In this document: piece by piece, positions 1-9,069 of the stretch
Layout: each line of letters opens with the position of its first letter
Position numbering within the stretch: position 1 is the stretch's first letter
Assembly: GCA_964496575.1 (NCBI GenBank)
Contig: CAZCAC010000008.1
Span: forward strand, 48,470 to 112,469
Length of the DNA: 64,000 nt
From: CAZCAC01 sp964496575
GTDB lineage: Bacteria > Planctomycetota > UBA1135 > GCA-002686595
Direction: 5' to 3'
Made by a program: the position numbers and the translations under genes
Notes under the pieces: model-generated
What the model saw: only the letters and a program-made list of their open reading frames with translations
The model's database searches: none
What the model was told of the DNA's origin: nothing

Positions 1-829
1 TCAGCTCCAGCGGCTGCAGCGCGCGACACAGTCGCCGCAGGTAGTCGGGCCGGGCACCGAGGTTGTTGTCGACGAACACCGCGTAGCGCTGGCCGTCGGC
101 GCAGATCTCGGCGGCCACCTGCTCCGGATCTCGCTCGCGATACGGCATTCTCAGCCCTCGGGTGGAGAGGTAGCAGAAGCCGCAGCGGTTGGAGCAGCCC
201 TCGGTGGCGATGACGCTGGTCGTGGTCAGGAAGGCGCGGTGATCGAGCAGGTCGCGGCGGGGGGAGACCGGCGTCTCCGCATTCCAGTAATCGTCGCAGT
301 ACACCTCCCCCAGCTCGCCGTTCTCGACATCGGCCAGGATTCGCGGCCAGACCCCGGTTCCCTCGCCGATCGCGATGGCGTCGGCGTGCCGTGCGACCTC
401 GTCCGCGCACGAGCTCACGTGCAAACCGCCCATCACCACCTTCGCCCCGCGCTGTCGATACCACCGAGCGAGCTCGTAGGCGCGCTCGGCGAAGGTCAGG
501 TGGACGGTGATGCCGACCACCTCGGGGAAGGGGTCGGCCGGCGGCGGCCCGTTGAGCAGGTTCTCGTCCCAGCAGGACACGCTCCAATTCTCCGGGGTCG
601 CCCCCGCGACGCTGGTCAGCGCGAGGGACGGCGTCAACACGTGCTTGCCGTAGCTCGCGTAGGGGTCCTTGGCGTAGAAGGGATTGATCAGCAGCGCATG
701 ACGCCGCTTCACCGCCCCGACGCGCGCGTCCGGATCGAGGGACGGAGCCTCGCTCATCTCCTTCGGCAATCTCGGCCGGCGCGCCGCCGCGCGCGAGAGA
801 GCGGGATCGTTGCAGAACAGGTGCTTCAT
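1..829 (-). CDS. B12-binding radical SAM protein (3' end cut off by window edge)
   Basis: Reading from the ATG at 829 towards position 1, the first ~150 residues look like a cobalamin-binding fold (GGLHVSS segment, and GITVHLTFAERAYELARWYR before it). This is followed by a radical SAM cluster motif CSNRCGFCYLSTRG, where the three cysteines of CxxxCxxC bind the 4Fe-4S cluster. Proteins of this layout carry out radical methylations or rearrangements; the substrate cannot be told from sequence. About 276 codons are visible and the C-terminal part of the radical SAM barrel lies outside the window. The start ATG overlaps the TGA of the upstream winged-helix gene (ATGA), so the two are probably translationally coupled. 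Family assignment is firm; function is open. Confidence 0.85.
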   Translation of the reverse strand, partial: MKHLFCNDPALSRAAARRPRLPKEMSEAPSLDPDARVGAVKRRHALLINPFYAKDPYASYGKHVLTPSLALTSVAGATPENWSVSCWDENLLNGPPPADPFPEVVGITVHLTFAERAYELARWYRQRGAKVVMGGLHVSSCADEVARHADAIAIGEGTGVWPRILADVENGELGEVYCDDYWNAETPVSPRRDLLDHRAFLTTTSVIATEGCSNRCGFCYLSTRGLRMPYRERDPEQVAAEICADGQRYAVFVDNNLGARPDYLRRLCRALQPLEL

Positions 830-1185
830 TCTCCCCGCGTCGCCCGGATCAGCGCCTCCATGTGATCGAGGTAGCGCGTCAGGGCCCGGCGCCCCTTGGC
901 CGTGAGGCGGTACACCGTCCGGGGCGTCCGCCCCTTGAACTGCTTCTTGCAGGAGACGTAGCCCGCTTCCTCGAGCTTGCGGGCGTGCACGCTCACGTTG
1001 CCGTCGGTCGCGTCCAGCATCTCCCGCAGCTCGGTGTGGGAGAGGGTCGAGTTGACCGCCAGCGCGCTCAGGATGCCGAGCCGCAGTTGCTCGTGAATGA
1101 GCTTGTCGAAGCCGGTGTCACCCATCGAGAGACCAGGTATGCGGCGGAGGGGAGAGGACTCCTCCGCTCTTCGTTCAGCCGCCAT
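826..1185 (-). CDS. Winged-helix transcriptional regulator
   Basis: 119-residue protein with one winged-helix DNA-binding domain (about residues 22-115): RLGILSALAVNSTLSHTELR for the first helices, DGNVSVHARKLEEAGYVS for the recognition helix, and a wing with GRTPRTVYRLTAKGRRAL. It resembles the small MarR/ArsR-like 'winged helix DNA-binding domain' regulators of Pfam HTH_34. The start at 1185 is preceded by GCGAGGCGAC, a plausible ribosome-binding site; Met21 at 1125 has none, but is the point where homology-like sequence begins. It overlaps the end of the upstream membrane-protein gene by 11 bases and the start of the radical SAM gene by 4. The palindrome at 1827-1843 upstream of the operon is a likely binding site for it (inference). 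Confidence 0.8.
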   Translation of the reverse strand: MAAERRAEESSPLRRIPGLSMGDTGFDKLIHEQLRLGILSALAVNSTLSHTELREMLDATDGNVSVHARKLEEAGYVSCKKQFKGRTPRTVYRLTAKGRRALTRYLDHMEALIRATRGE

Positions 1186-1789
1186 GTCGCCTCGCTATCC
1201 AGAAGCCACCAATCGCATGAAGAACGCCGAAGCCCAGCCCCAGGAGCGGAGTGCCCCACGACGGCGGGGCGAGGATGGCGATGATCCCCAGGGCCATGAA
1301 GCCCGCGCCGGTCAACGGCACCGGGCGAACCGAGAAGGCGCCGCCGCTGACCACCGCGGCGCCGAAGAGCACGAGCCACGTCGCGGGCAAGGCGTCGTAC
1401 AGCTCCGCGCGAGCCAGAACGAAGGTCATCGCCGCGCCGGCGACGAGCCCGGGCGACAACCCGAGCAGGAACTTGCGCCCCACGCCGCTGAAGAGCGGCA
1501 GGCCCTGGGCCGAGGCCTTGCTCCACATCGCCCAGGCTCCGCCGACCAGCGCGACTCCGGCCGCGACGAGCCAGGTGGAGAGCCAGGCCTCGCGCGACTC
1601 GGACCGGGAGGAGACCACCGCCGCCGTCAGGCCGACGGCGCCCATGAACACCGCACCCCACCCCGACACCGCGGTGAAGCGCCCCGAGCGCTCGATCGTC
1701 GAGCGGATGAATCCCAGATCCGAGACCGCCCGATCTCCGAGCGATCCATGCGGCTCATCGGGCTCCGGGGAGGGCTCTACCAAGAACAT
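1175..1789 (-). CDS. Multi-pass membrane protein, partner of winged-helix regulator
   Basis: 204 residues. After a ~40-residue soluble N-terminus there are about five or six hydrophobic segments (for example WGAVFMGAVGLTAAVV, WLVAAGVALVGGAWAMW, LGLSPGLVAGAAMTFVLA, GAGFMALGIIAILAPP), so it is an inner-membrane protein. I recognise no named family. It is the first gene of a three-gene minus-strand operon with the regulator and the radical SAM gene, which suggests the regulator may control, or respond to, this membrane protein. GGAG lies 11 bases before the ATG, a rather long spacing. Function unknown. Confidence 0.6.
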   Translation of the reverse strand: MFLVEPSPEPDEPHGSLGDRAVSDLGFIRSTIERSGRFTAVSGWGAVFMGAVGLTAAVVSSRSESREAWLSTWLVAAGVALVGGAWAMWSKASAQGLPLFSGVGRKFLLGLSPGLVAGAAMTFVLARAELYDALPATWLVLFGAAVVSGGAFSVRPVPLTGAGFMALGIIAILAPPSWGTPLLGLGFGVLHAIGGFWIARRHGG

Positions 1790-1826
1790 GACTCGATCGT
1801 CTCCGTCATGCTACGCGCGGTCAAGC

Positions 1827-1843
1827 ACTTTATGGCATAAAGT
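1827..1843. promoter_or_regulatory. 17-bp palindrome, probable operator of the regulator operon
   Basis: ACTTTATGGCATAAAGT: two perfect 8-base arms around one central G. It is an AT-rich island in GC-rich DNA, 38 bases upstream of the first gene of the minus-strand operon (start 1789) and 137 bases upstream of the plus-strand gene at 1980. Perfect symmetry and placement in a divergent intergenic region are typical of a dimeric winged-helix regulator's site. That the regulator at 826-1185 binds it is inference. Confidence 0.65.
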
Positions 1844-1979
1844 TATTGCTCGTTCGGGGAGGCCGCTCACCGCTCCTCGTGTAAGGACCCCGTACCGAAA
1901 TCCCGCCCCCACGTTCGCGCATGCTTCAATGACCCCTCTCCCCGAGCCCCTCCCGACTCCCCGGCCCCGCACCCGCGCC

Positions 1980-4508
1980 ATGATCCGCCTGCCCGGTCTG
2001 CTGCTCCTTCTCCTCACTCCTTCGCTCCTCCTCGCCCAGGAGGACGCCGATCACCACGCCGACGACGTCTTCGGCTTCGAGATCAGCCGCCCCTCCACCG
2101 ATTGGATGTTCGTCCCCAAGGGCGGGGATCGCAGCACGGACTTCCAGATGGTCCTGACCGAGCCCGCGCTGCTGGCGCGCATCTCGGTCCGCGTCAATCT
2201 GGAGACCACCCCCTCCGACCCGCTGAGCCTTCGCGAGAAGACCTGGGGGCAGATCGAGCGCGAACCGACCATCAGCGAGCTGACCGAGGTCGAGCTCGAG
2301 ATCGCCGGCCGCGAGGCGCCGGGCTTCTCCCTGATCGCCGAGTCGGGAGGAGAGCGCTACCGCCTTCGCCGGTTCTTCCTGGTCGAGGACGGGCGTCGCT
2401 TCGAGCTGGAGGACGTCATCGTCGAGCGGAAGGTCGAGGAGCTCGCCGACGACGTGGAGGCGATCTGGGAGACCTTCGGAATGATCGAGGCGAAGGGGAT
2501 GCCCGCCGAGGAGCAGCTCCTCTTCGAGCTCGCTTCGAAGTGCGGCAGTGAGGTGAACCGGGCCGCGGACTGGGAAGAGGCGTCCGCCCGCGCCCGCGAG
2601 GAGGGCAAGCTCGTCGCGGTCGCCGTCCACCTGCTGGGCGGCTTCGATATCGAGAATCCCTGGCTCGGCGACTCGTTCATGGACCCCGACCTGATCGATC
2701 TCTTCAACAAGCGCTACGTGCCGGTGCTCTTCGAGCGCGGCTGGAATGCGCCGTTCGAGGACCAGAGCTCGTACGGCATGGGCCCATACAGCTTCGGCAA
2801 TACGCTCCTCTTGGTCACGCCCGATGGCGAGGTCATTGCGGAGGGGATGGTGCCGTACGACGACTTCCTGCGGGCGAACCTTCATAGAACGCGGGGTTCG
2901 AAGCTGTCGCGGCAGTTCCGCATCGACGCCGGGCGGCTCGATCGCGCCGAGGAGCTGATCAGGCGCGGCGAGTTCGAGCGTGCGAAGAACGTGCTGCTGG
3001 GGACGAACGCGGCGCGCGGTCACCTCCTGCTCGCCCGAATGCACATCCGCGAGCGTCAGGTCGAGGCGTGGGCGGCGGCGCTGCGGGCCGCACATCGGGC
3101 GAGGGACGCCGCGGCGCACTCCGTCGAGAGGGACATGGCCCAGGCGCAGTACGACCTGGCCATGGGGCGCACCGACGAAGCCCAGGAGGCCTACCTTCGC
3201 ATCCTCGACGAGCACTCCGACTCCCCGCAGGCTCCCGAGGCCGCCTGGCTCGTCGGGAGAATCGAGAACCAGCAGAACGGGCCGGAAGCCGCGAAGCAGC
3301 GCTGGATGCAGCTGATCGAGGATCACCCCGAGAGTCGATGGGCGTGGCAAGCGGCCTACACCTTGCGCTCGCAGGTCTTCGCCACCGGCATCGTCGCTCC
3401 CCTGGAGTGGCCCGACCTGGTGGCGTTCGACACCTACCTCCACCCCGCTCCCGAGCCGATCGAGCTCGGTCAGGAGGAGCGTGCCCGCGAGGAGGCGATC
3501 TCCTTCCTGCTCGAAACGCAGTACTCGGACGACTCGTGGCTCACGCCGATGGACTCCAACCGCTCGCACGAGGTCTACCCGAAGCACCTGACCGAGGCGG
3601 TGACGGCGATCTGCGCACGCGCCCTGCTGCCCTTCCGCGATCGCCCCGAGGTCGCCCGGGCCATCGAGCGCGCCCTCGACCACCTGATCGAGCGGCTGGA
3701 GTACGACCTCTCGCACGAGCTGCCGGTGATCTACATGGACTACGCGGTCTGGAATCGTGCGTCGCAGGTCTATTGCTTCGCCCGATGCCTGCAACTCGGC
3801 CTCGGCGATCGCGAGAAGCTCGAGGGCGCGCTCGCCGGTGCGCTGCAGGACCTTCGCGACCGCCAGCACGAGCGCGGCGGCTGGAGCTACTTCATCAGCG
3901 GGGACATCGAAGGCGGTCAGAATCCGATCACGCAGTCGATCAGCTTCACCACCGCCTACGTGATCCTCGCCCTCGCCGAGGCGCGCGACGCCGATGTGCC
4001 GATGCCCGATGGACTCGTCGAGGACGCCCTCGGCTGCCTGGACCGGATGCGCAACGACAACGACACCTTCGTCTACATGTTGAATCACGGCGACGAAGCG
4101 ACTCGCAGTCTCACCAGCTGGGAGAACTCCGCCGGCCGCGGGCCGCTCTGCTCGCTGGCCCTCCTGCGTCACGAGCGCAGCGACCTCGACGAGGTGCGGA
4201 TGAACCTCGACAAGTTCGTCGAGTACCGCGGCGGCCTGACCAAGCAGATCGGCCGCGCGCTGATGCACGCCGGTCCGGCGGCGGAAGGCTCGCACTGGAT
4301 CCTCTTCGACTACGCCACCGCCGCCGAGGCGGTCGCCCACCTGCCGGAAGGGGAGCGGGCGAAGTACGCCGAGCTTCTCCTCGCCGACATCCTCACCTGC
4401 CGCCGCGCCGACGGCAGCTACATCGACAACCCGCTATTGGGGCGGGCGATGGGGGTGGGGATGGCGCTGTGGGCGTTCGAGAGCCTCGGGGTGCGGGACG
4501 GGAGGTAG
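1980..4508 (+). CDS. Exported thioredoxin-like / TPR / prenyltransferase-fold protein
   Basis: 842 residues from ATG 1980, chosen because MIRLPGLLLLLLTPSLLLAQ is a signal peptide; an in-frame ATG at 1929 would only add a Pro/Arg-rich stretch. Domains in order: an unassigned N-terminal domain to ~residue 185; a thioredoxin-like segment without a CxxC pair (WEEASARAREEGKLVAVAV ... FNKRYVPVLFERG, about 195-310); TPR-type helices (about 320-470); and a C-terminal alpha/alpha-toroid with prenyltransferase/squalene-type repeats (ISFLLETQYSDDSW, LRDRQHERGGWSYF, ILTCRRADGSYIDNP, about 500-842). A Trx-like domain lacking cysteines is probably structural rather than redox active. The substrate of the toroid is unknown. 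The gene stands alone, divergent from the regulator operon. Confidence 0.75.
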   Translation: MIRLPGLLLLLLTPSLLLAQEDADHHADDVFGFEISRPSTDWMFVPKGGDRSTDFQMVLTEPALLARISVRVNLETTPSDPLSLREKTWGQIEREPTISELTEVELEIAGREAPGFSLIAESGGERYRLRRFFLVEDGRRFELEDVIVERKVEELADDVEAIWETFGMIEAKGMPAEEQLLFELASKCGSEVNRAADWEEASARAREEGKLVAVAVHLLGGFDIENPWLGDSFMDPDLIDLFNKRYVPVLFERGWNAPFEDQSSYGMGPYSFGNTLLLVTPDGEVIAEGMVPYDDFLRANLHRTRGSKLSRQFRIDAGRLDRAEELIRRGEFERAKNVLLGTNAARGHLLLARMHIRERQVEAWAAALRAAHRARDAAAHSVERDMAQAQYDLAMGRTDEAQEAYLRILDEHSDSPQAPEAAWLVGRIENQQNGPEAAKQRWMQLIEDHPESRWAWQAAYTLRSQVFATGIVAPLEWPDLVAFDTYLHPAPEPIELGQEERAREEAISFLLETQYSDDSWLTPMDSNRSHEVYPKHLTEAVTAICARALLPFRDRPEVARAIERALDHLIERLEYDLSHELPVIYMDYAVWNRASQVYCFARCLQLGLGDREKLEGALAGALQDLRDRQHERGGWSYFISGDIEGGQNPITQSISFTTAYVILALAEARDADVPMPDGLVEDALGCLDRMRNDNDTFVYMLNHGDEATRSLTSWENSAGRGPLCSLALLRHERSDLDEVRMNLDKFVEYRGGLTKQIGRALMHAGPAAEGSHWILFDYATAAEAVAHLPEGERAKYAELLLADILTCRRADGSYIDNPLLGRAMGVGMALWAFESLGVRDGR

Positions 4509-4557
4509 ATGCAACTCCAGCCGCTCCAGAGCATCCCTTGCGGCCATCCCCGGTTCG

Positions 4558-4879
4558 TCACACCCCAATACGGATGATCTCACCAGCTGCCGTGCCGGCC
4601 TGCAACGTCTCGATCAGGCGGGGTACCAGAGGTAGGAGGTCGTCGAAACGGTTCGTTTGGCACTGGAGAACGATGATGGCGATGGCGACACCCTCGAGAT
4701 TCTGCTCGTACTGCAGATTCTGGTCCATCGTCAGGAAGACATCGAGCTCCGCGCCGGCCAGCTGGAGAGCTCCCCGTTCTGCTTGCCGGCCATCCCAACT
4801 CGGGAACGGTCTGGACATCGTAGTCCTGCAGGACTCGCTTCAGCCGGCGGGGAAGACACTCGTCAAGAAGCACGCGCAT
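4558..4879 (-). pseudogene. DUF5615 (PIN-like) toxin gene broken by two frameshifts
   Basis: Starts at ATG 4879 with MRVLLDECLPRRLKRVLQDY, the acidic first strand of DUF5615 PIN-like proteins, and runs to ELGWPA in one frame. The expected GKQNGEL is then in a second frame, and LQLAGAELDVFLTMDQNLQY through IIRIGV is in a third. Two single-base losses, near 4790 (after GGATGG) and near 4770 (after GAGCTC), would explain this. The intact product would be about 107 residues, normal for the family. It overlaps the DUF433 gene by 17 bases, the usual antitoxin-toxin arrangement. As written no full-length toxin is made. Real decay and sequencing error are both possible. Confidence 0.75.
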
Positions 4880-5081
4880 TGCGTCCGAGCGCCTCCCGGG
4901 CTGTCTCGAGTGCGGCGACTGCCTGTTCACGCGTCACTGTCGGGTAGTCGGCCAGAAAATCGTCAAGGCGATCGCCGGCCTCGAGATAGTCGATGAGTGC
5001 CTGCACCGGGACTCGTGTGCCCTTGAACACTGCGGTGCCCCCCAATACCTGGTCGGAGCGTTCGATAGGAAACTCATGCAC
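4863..5081 (-). CDS. DUF433 family antitoxin
   Basis: 72 residues, GTG start. The core VLGGTAVFKGTRVPVQALI and DDFLADYPTVTREQAVAAL is the DUF433 signature: a small helix-turn-helix-like fold found as the antitoxin of DUF5615/VapBC-like pairs. A GGGGG run lies about 9 bases before the GTG. The partner toxin downstream (4558-4879) is frameshifted, so this antitoxin is apparently an orphan. Family membership is clear; antitoxin activity is inferred from family and position. Confidence 0.85.
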   Translation of the reverse strand: MHEFPIERSDQVLGGTAVFKGTRVPVQALIDYLEAGDRLDDFLADYPTVTREQAVAALETAREALGRNARAS

Positions 5082-5430
5082 GTGAACGTACCCCCAGATG
5101 CAGCGTACGGCAGACAGTGCACCCGGTCATCCGAGGGCCGGCCTGGGCCCGCATTGAGCCTGTCGCCGTGGCTCTTCTGTGCAGATCCTTGCACCCTCCC
5201 GGCGCCCTCCCACAATGCAGGGCTCCTGACACATGCGCCCCGATTCATGCAACCATCCGCTCATGGCTCAGCAGGGAAACGGCGTGTCGGGCTCGCTCCC
5301 TGGTCGGTGTCGATCGCGGCCCCCGTCAAAGCGTTGCATACCTTATGACGCACCCCCTCATCGTGAATGAACGGCATTCGGCCAATGCCGCCACTCCACG
5401 CACCTATGTCAGGAGCCCTGCAATGTTCCC
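5082..5430. other. Intergenic region without a recognisable gene
   Basis: 349 bases between the DUF433 gene and the GH95-like gene. Open frames here give no recognisable protein. It holds one short hairpin (CGGCATT, 5-base loop, AATGCCG at 5372-5390) about 40 bases before the GH95-like start. I see no clear promoter boxes. Confidence 0.5.
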
Positions 5431-7839
5431 ATGAACCTCGACCGCCGCACCTTCCTCCAATCCTCCGTGGCCCTCGCCGCCGGCATCGCTCACGGAGCTC
5501 CCCTCTCCCGATTCACCACGCCTCTGCGGCCGCAGTTCCTGCCCAACCCGTCGCACAACCTGCGCTTCGAAACGCCGGTGACCGTCTGGGACGAGGCGTT
5601 GCCCCTCGGCAACGGCCTGCTCGGCGCGCTGGTCTGGGGAGACGGTTCGCCGCTGAAGATCTCACTCGACCGCACCGATCTCTGGGATCTCCGGCCGGTG
5701 CCGCAGTACCGCTCAGAGGACTACTCCTACGAGAGGATGCGCGAGTGGGTTCGCGACGGTCGCCTGGACGATCTGCACCGGCTGTACGACGATCCCTACG
5801 GTAACGCCGGTCCGACGAAGATCCCGGCGGGACGGATCGAGCTCTCCATCGAGGGGCTGGAGCCGTTCCATCAGACCTGGCTCGATCTCGCCAACGCGGC
5901 GGCGGCCGTCGAGTGGCAAGGAGGGGCCCGAGCGATGGTCATGGTCCACGCGACCCGCCAGGTCGGGATCGTCGAGATCGTCGGGACCGAGAATCCGATC
6001 GTCAACCTGATCCCTCCCGCCTTCGGTGGAGAGGTGGACGATCCCGCCGGCCCGGGCAAGATCAGCCCCGGAGACCTCGCCTCGCTAGGCTACGAGCCTC
6101 CGGAGGTCACGAGCGGGGATGACTTCAGTGCGTACACCCAGAAAGGGTGGAAAGGATTCTTCTTCGCCGTGGCGGTCGTCTGGCAGCGGATCGGCGACAG
6201 CTGGCTGGCGGCCTGGTCGATCGCGACGCACAAGGAAACGCCGAAGCCTCTGGACCTGGCGATGCAGCGCTGCCGCAATGCCCTGCGAACCGACTTCAAC
6301 AGGATCTCGTGGGCCCACATCGAGTGGTGGCGCAACTACTGGAGCGAATCGTGGATCGACGTGCCCAACCCGATCGTCGAGCGGCAGTGGATGCTCGACA
6401 ACTACAAGTTCGGGGCGGCCACCAGAAAGGACACTCCCCCGATCACCTTGCAGGGGCCATGGACCGCCGACAACGGGAAGATCCCGCCGTGGAAGGGAGA
6501 CTACCACCACGACCTGAATACCGAGCTCAGCTACTGGCCCGCCTACTCGGGAAACCACATCGACGGTGCCAAGGGCTTCGTCAACTGGCTATGGAAGACC
6601 CGACGAGCGTCGAAGACCTGGACGAAGAGGTTCTTCGGCCTCGAGGGCCTGAACGTACCGATGACCGCTGACCTGCGGGGGCGGCAGATCGGTGGCTGGC
6701 ACCAGTACACGCACTCGGCCACGACGGGCGCCTGGCTCGCGCATCACTTCTATCTGCACTGGCGCTACACCATGGACCAGAAGTTCCTCACCGAGCGGGC
6801 CTGGCCGTACCTGCGCGAGGTGGCGGTGTTCCTGGAAGCGGTGACGGAGAAGCAGGAGAACGGGCTGCGGACGCTGCCGCTGAGCTCGTCGCCCGAGATC
6901 AACGACAACCGGCTCGAAGCGTGGTTCCCGTCGATCACCAATTACGACCTGGCGCTGATCCGCTGGCTCTTCGGTGCCGCCGCAGAGCTGGCCGCAGAGG
7001 TTGGCGAAGAAGCGGAGGCGGAGAAGTGGCGCGGCGTGCTCGTCGAGATGCCGAAGCTGGCCAAGGACTCCGAGGACGGCCGGCTTCTGGTGGCCGAGGG
7101 AATCCCGCTCCACGCTTCCCACCGCCACTTCTCACACCTGATGGCGATTCACCCGCTGGGCCTGATCCAGCGCGAGAACGGCGAAGAAGATCAGCAGACG
7201 ATTCGCGCCGCCCTGGAGGAGATGAAGACTCTGGGGACCGACTGGTGGACCGGGTACAGCTTCGCCTGGCAGGCCTCGATCGCCGCCCGGGCCGGTGATG
7301 GAGCTGCTGCGGAGCGGGCCCTGGAGATCTTCTCCACCGCGTTCTGTCTGCGGAACAGCTTCCACTGCAACGGTGACCAGTCGGAGTACGGTCTCTCGAA
7401 GTTCCGCTACCGGCCGTTCACGCTGGAAGGGAACTTCGCGGCCGCCGCAGCGCTGCAGGAGATGCTCCTGCAGAGCTACAGCGGAGTCGTCCGCCTCTTC
7501 CCGGCAATCCCCGAGAGCTGGCGTGACGTGTCCTTCCGTACCCTGAGGACCGACGGGGCGCTACTGGTCTCCGCCACTCGCAAGGAGGGAGTGGTCACTC
7601 GTGTCGAGATCTTCCCGGGGTTCGAAGGAGAGCAGGTGCGCAAGGTGCGCCTCGCCGACCCCTTCGGCGGCGCAGAGTTCGTGGTGGAGATCTTCCCCAC
7701 CTTGGAGATCGAGCGTGTCGACGGCGAGCTGCGCTTCGACCTCCCCGCCGCGGAGGGGGTCGGGCTGGTGCTGAAGTCCGAGAAGGAAAAGCAGGAGAAG
7801 GAAAAGGAGAAGAACAAGGGCGACTGGGATGGGTTCTAG
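5431..7839 (+). CDS. Tat-exported glycoside hydrolase, GH95-like (alpha-L-fucosidase type)
   Basis: 802 residues. The N-terminus MNLDRRTFLQSSVALAAG has the twin-arginine motif of Tat export, so it acts outside the cytoplasm already folded. An N-terminal beta-sandwich (EALPLGNGLLGALVWGDG, LDRTDLWD) precedes an (alpha/alpha)6 barrel with LNTELSYWPAYSGNH and SSSPEIND (E489), positions that match the conserved Asn/Glu region of GH95 enzymes. The last domain has LFPAIPESWRDVSFR, common at GH95 C-termini. The tail is a Lys/Glu-rich run (EKEKQEKEKEKNKGD). GH95 members remove alpha-1,2-fucose or galactose from glycans. Sequence is diverged, so the exact sugar is uncertain. A short inverted repeat (GGTTCT/AGAACC) overlaps the stop codon, facing the convergent EVE gene. 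Confidence 0.75.
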   Translation: MNLDRRTFLQSSVALAAGIAHGAPLSRFTTPLRPQFLPNPSHNLRFETPVTVWDEALPLGNGLLGALVWGDGSPLKISLDRTDLWDLRPVPQYRSEDYSYERMREWVRDGRLDDLHRLYDDPYGNAGPTKIPAGRIELSIEGLEPFHQTWLDLANAAAAVEWQGGARAMVMVHATRQVGIVEIVGTENPIVNLIPPAFGGEVDDPAGPGKISPGDLASLGYEPPEVTSGDDFSAYTQKGWKGFFFAVAVVWQRIGDSWLAAWSIATHKETPKPLDLAMQRCRNALRTDFNRISWAHIEWWRNYWSESWIDVPNPIVERQWMLDNYKFGAATRKDTPPITLQGPWTADNGKIPPWKGDYHHDLNTELSYWPAYSGNHIDGAKGFVNWLWKTRRASKTWTKRFFGLEGLNVPMTADLRGRQIGGWHQYTHSATTGAWLAHHFYLHWRYTMDQKFLTERAWPYLREVAVFLEAVTEKQENGLRTLPLSSSPEINDNRLEAWFPSITNYDLALIRWLFGAAAELAAEVGEEAEAEKWRGVLVEMPKLAKDSEDGRLLVAEGIPLHASHRHFSHLMAIHPLGLIQRENGEEDQQTIRAALEEMKTLGTDWWTGYSFAWQASIAARAGDGAAAERALEIFSTAFCLRNSFHCNGDQSEYGLSKFRYRPFTLEGNFAAAAALQEMLLQSYSGVVRLFPAIPESWRDVSFRTLRTDGALLVSATRKEGVVTRVEIFPGFEGEQVRKVRLADPFGGAEFVVEIFPTLEIERVDGELRFDLPAAEGVGLVLKSEKEKQEKEKEKNKGDWDGF

Positions 7840-7851
7840 CAGAACCGGTCG

Positions 7852-8337
7852 CTACTCGTCCTCCATCCCGCCCATCTTCAGGACCTCGCACCACTCCTCC
7901 ACGGTCACCGGCTGAATCGAGAGGCGCTGGCCCCGCTGGACCACGGCCATCTCGGCGAGTCGCGGGTTCTCCTTCAGCTCCTGGAGCGGGATGAAGCGGG
8001 GCAACCTCTTCCGCGCCTTCACGTCGAACATCAGCCAGCACGGGTCGTCCGGAGCGCTCTTGGGATCGTGATGGGAATCCGCGGGGTCGAACTGTGTGTG
8101 ATCGGGGTAGGCTTCCCGCACCACCTCGGCCACGCCCACCACGCCCGGGGGTTTGGCACCCGAGTGATAGAAGAGCAGGAGGTCGCCCACCTTCATCTCG
8201 TCGCGGATGAAGTTGCGGACCTGGTAGTTGCGGATGCCGTCCCAGCACGTGCGCCGGCCGCGGGACTTCCACAGGTCCTCCCAGGAGAAGGCCGAAGGCT
8301 CGGATTTGACCAGCCAGTAGCGAGGTGAAGCACTCAT
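7852..8337 (-). CDS. EVE domain-containing protein
   Basis: 161 residues, entirely an EVE domain: YWLVKSEPSAFSWEDL at the start, TCWDGIRNYQVRNFIRDEMK, GDLLLFYHSGAKPPGVVGVA and LQELKENPRLAEMAVVQRGQ. EVE is a PUA-like fold, related to YTH and human THYN1, that reads modified bases in DNA or RNA. In bacteria it is often linked to restriction of modified DNA or to stress, but here it stands alone with no nuclease beside it. Convergent with the GH95-like gene (12 bases apart). Confidence 0.93.
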   Translation of the reverse strand: MSASPRYWLVKSEPSAFSWEDLWKSRGRRTCWDGIRNYQVRNFIRDEMKVGDLLLFYHSGAKPPGVVGVAEVVREAYPDHTQFDPADSHHDPKSAPDDPCWLMFDVKARKRLPRFIPLQELKENPRLAEMAVVQRGQRLSIQPVTVEEWCEVLKMGGMEDE

Positions 8338-8475
8338 CGATCGAAGGGGAAGGTCGCGATTCCGCTCGGGTTCACGGAGCCAATCCTAGCGAGGTGGCCC
8401 GGCGGCTTCGAGGTGACGGAGTCCGGAACGCGGATCCGATTCGCAGATCGCACCCGCTCGCTCGGGGGGTAGTGC

Positions 8476-9069
8476 TCAGAGCTCGCGGACCGAGAGCTCG
8501 GTGAACCGGGCATCTCCTCCGACCATCCCCAGTCCGACCCGCGAGCTCTCGACCGTCACGCTGGCCTCGAGCACCTGGTCTCCGTTCATGAACACCCGGG
8601 CCTGCCCCTCCTCGACCACCAGGATCAGGTCGACGCTGGATCCGCCGGGGAGCCGGTATTCGCCCGTGCTGGCCACGGGACCGTCGTGCGAGTAGAGGAA
8701 GACTCCATTGCCCAGGAACATCGCCCGGGCGCCATCTCCGTAGCGGATCTTGACGCCCCAGCACTGCCCGCCGGTCTCCACCTTCGCCCGGATGACGCAG
8801 TCACCGAACTGCTTCTTGGCGACCTCGACGATCGACCAGTCCCCGCCGCTCGAGTTGTGTACCTCGGCGGACGAGCTCTCGAGTTTCCATTCCCCGACCT
8901 CATCGGTCGTCTCGAGCTCTCCCAGGAGCCCTTGCCACTCCTCCGGCTTCCCCAGCACCTCGCTCGGTATCCGCTCTTCGGGCGAGAGAACGTGGCTGAA
9001 CTCACCGCCGTCGCCGCGCCGTCGCTTCAAGAGGATCTCGAGCGAGGGGCGGACTGGAAAGTCGTCGAG
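8476..9069 (-). pseudogene. C-terminal half of the MA-type peptidase gene, beyond an in-frame TGA
   Basis: The reading frame of 9070-9804 continues after its TGA: LDDFPVRPSLEILLKRRRG bridges without a gap to a concanavalin-like domain (GEWKLESSSAEVHNSSGGDW, FGDCVIRAKVETGGQCWGVK, GDARFTELSVREL), the fold of DUF1080/LamG-type proteins. An independent start is only possible at TTG 9030, inside the linker. Read with Trp in place of the stop, the whole gene (8476-9804) would be 442 residues. Either this half is not translated or the TGA is a sequence error for TGG. Confidence 0.6.

Noticed and set aside
5117..5434. Open frame of 105 codons before the GH95-like gene
   Set aside because: No ribosome-binding site, no recognisable family, composition unlike coding neighbours and it overlaps the GH95-like start.
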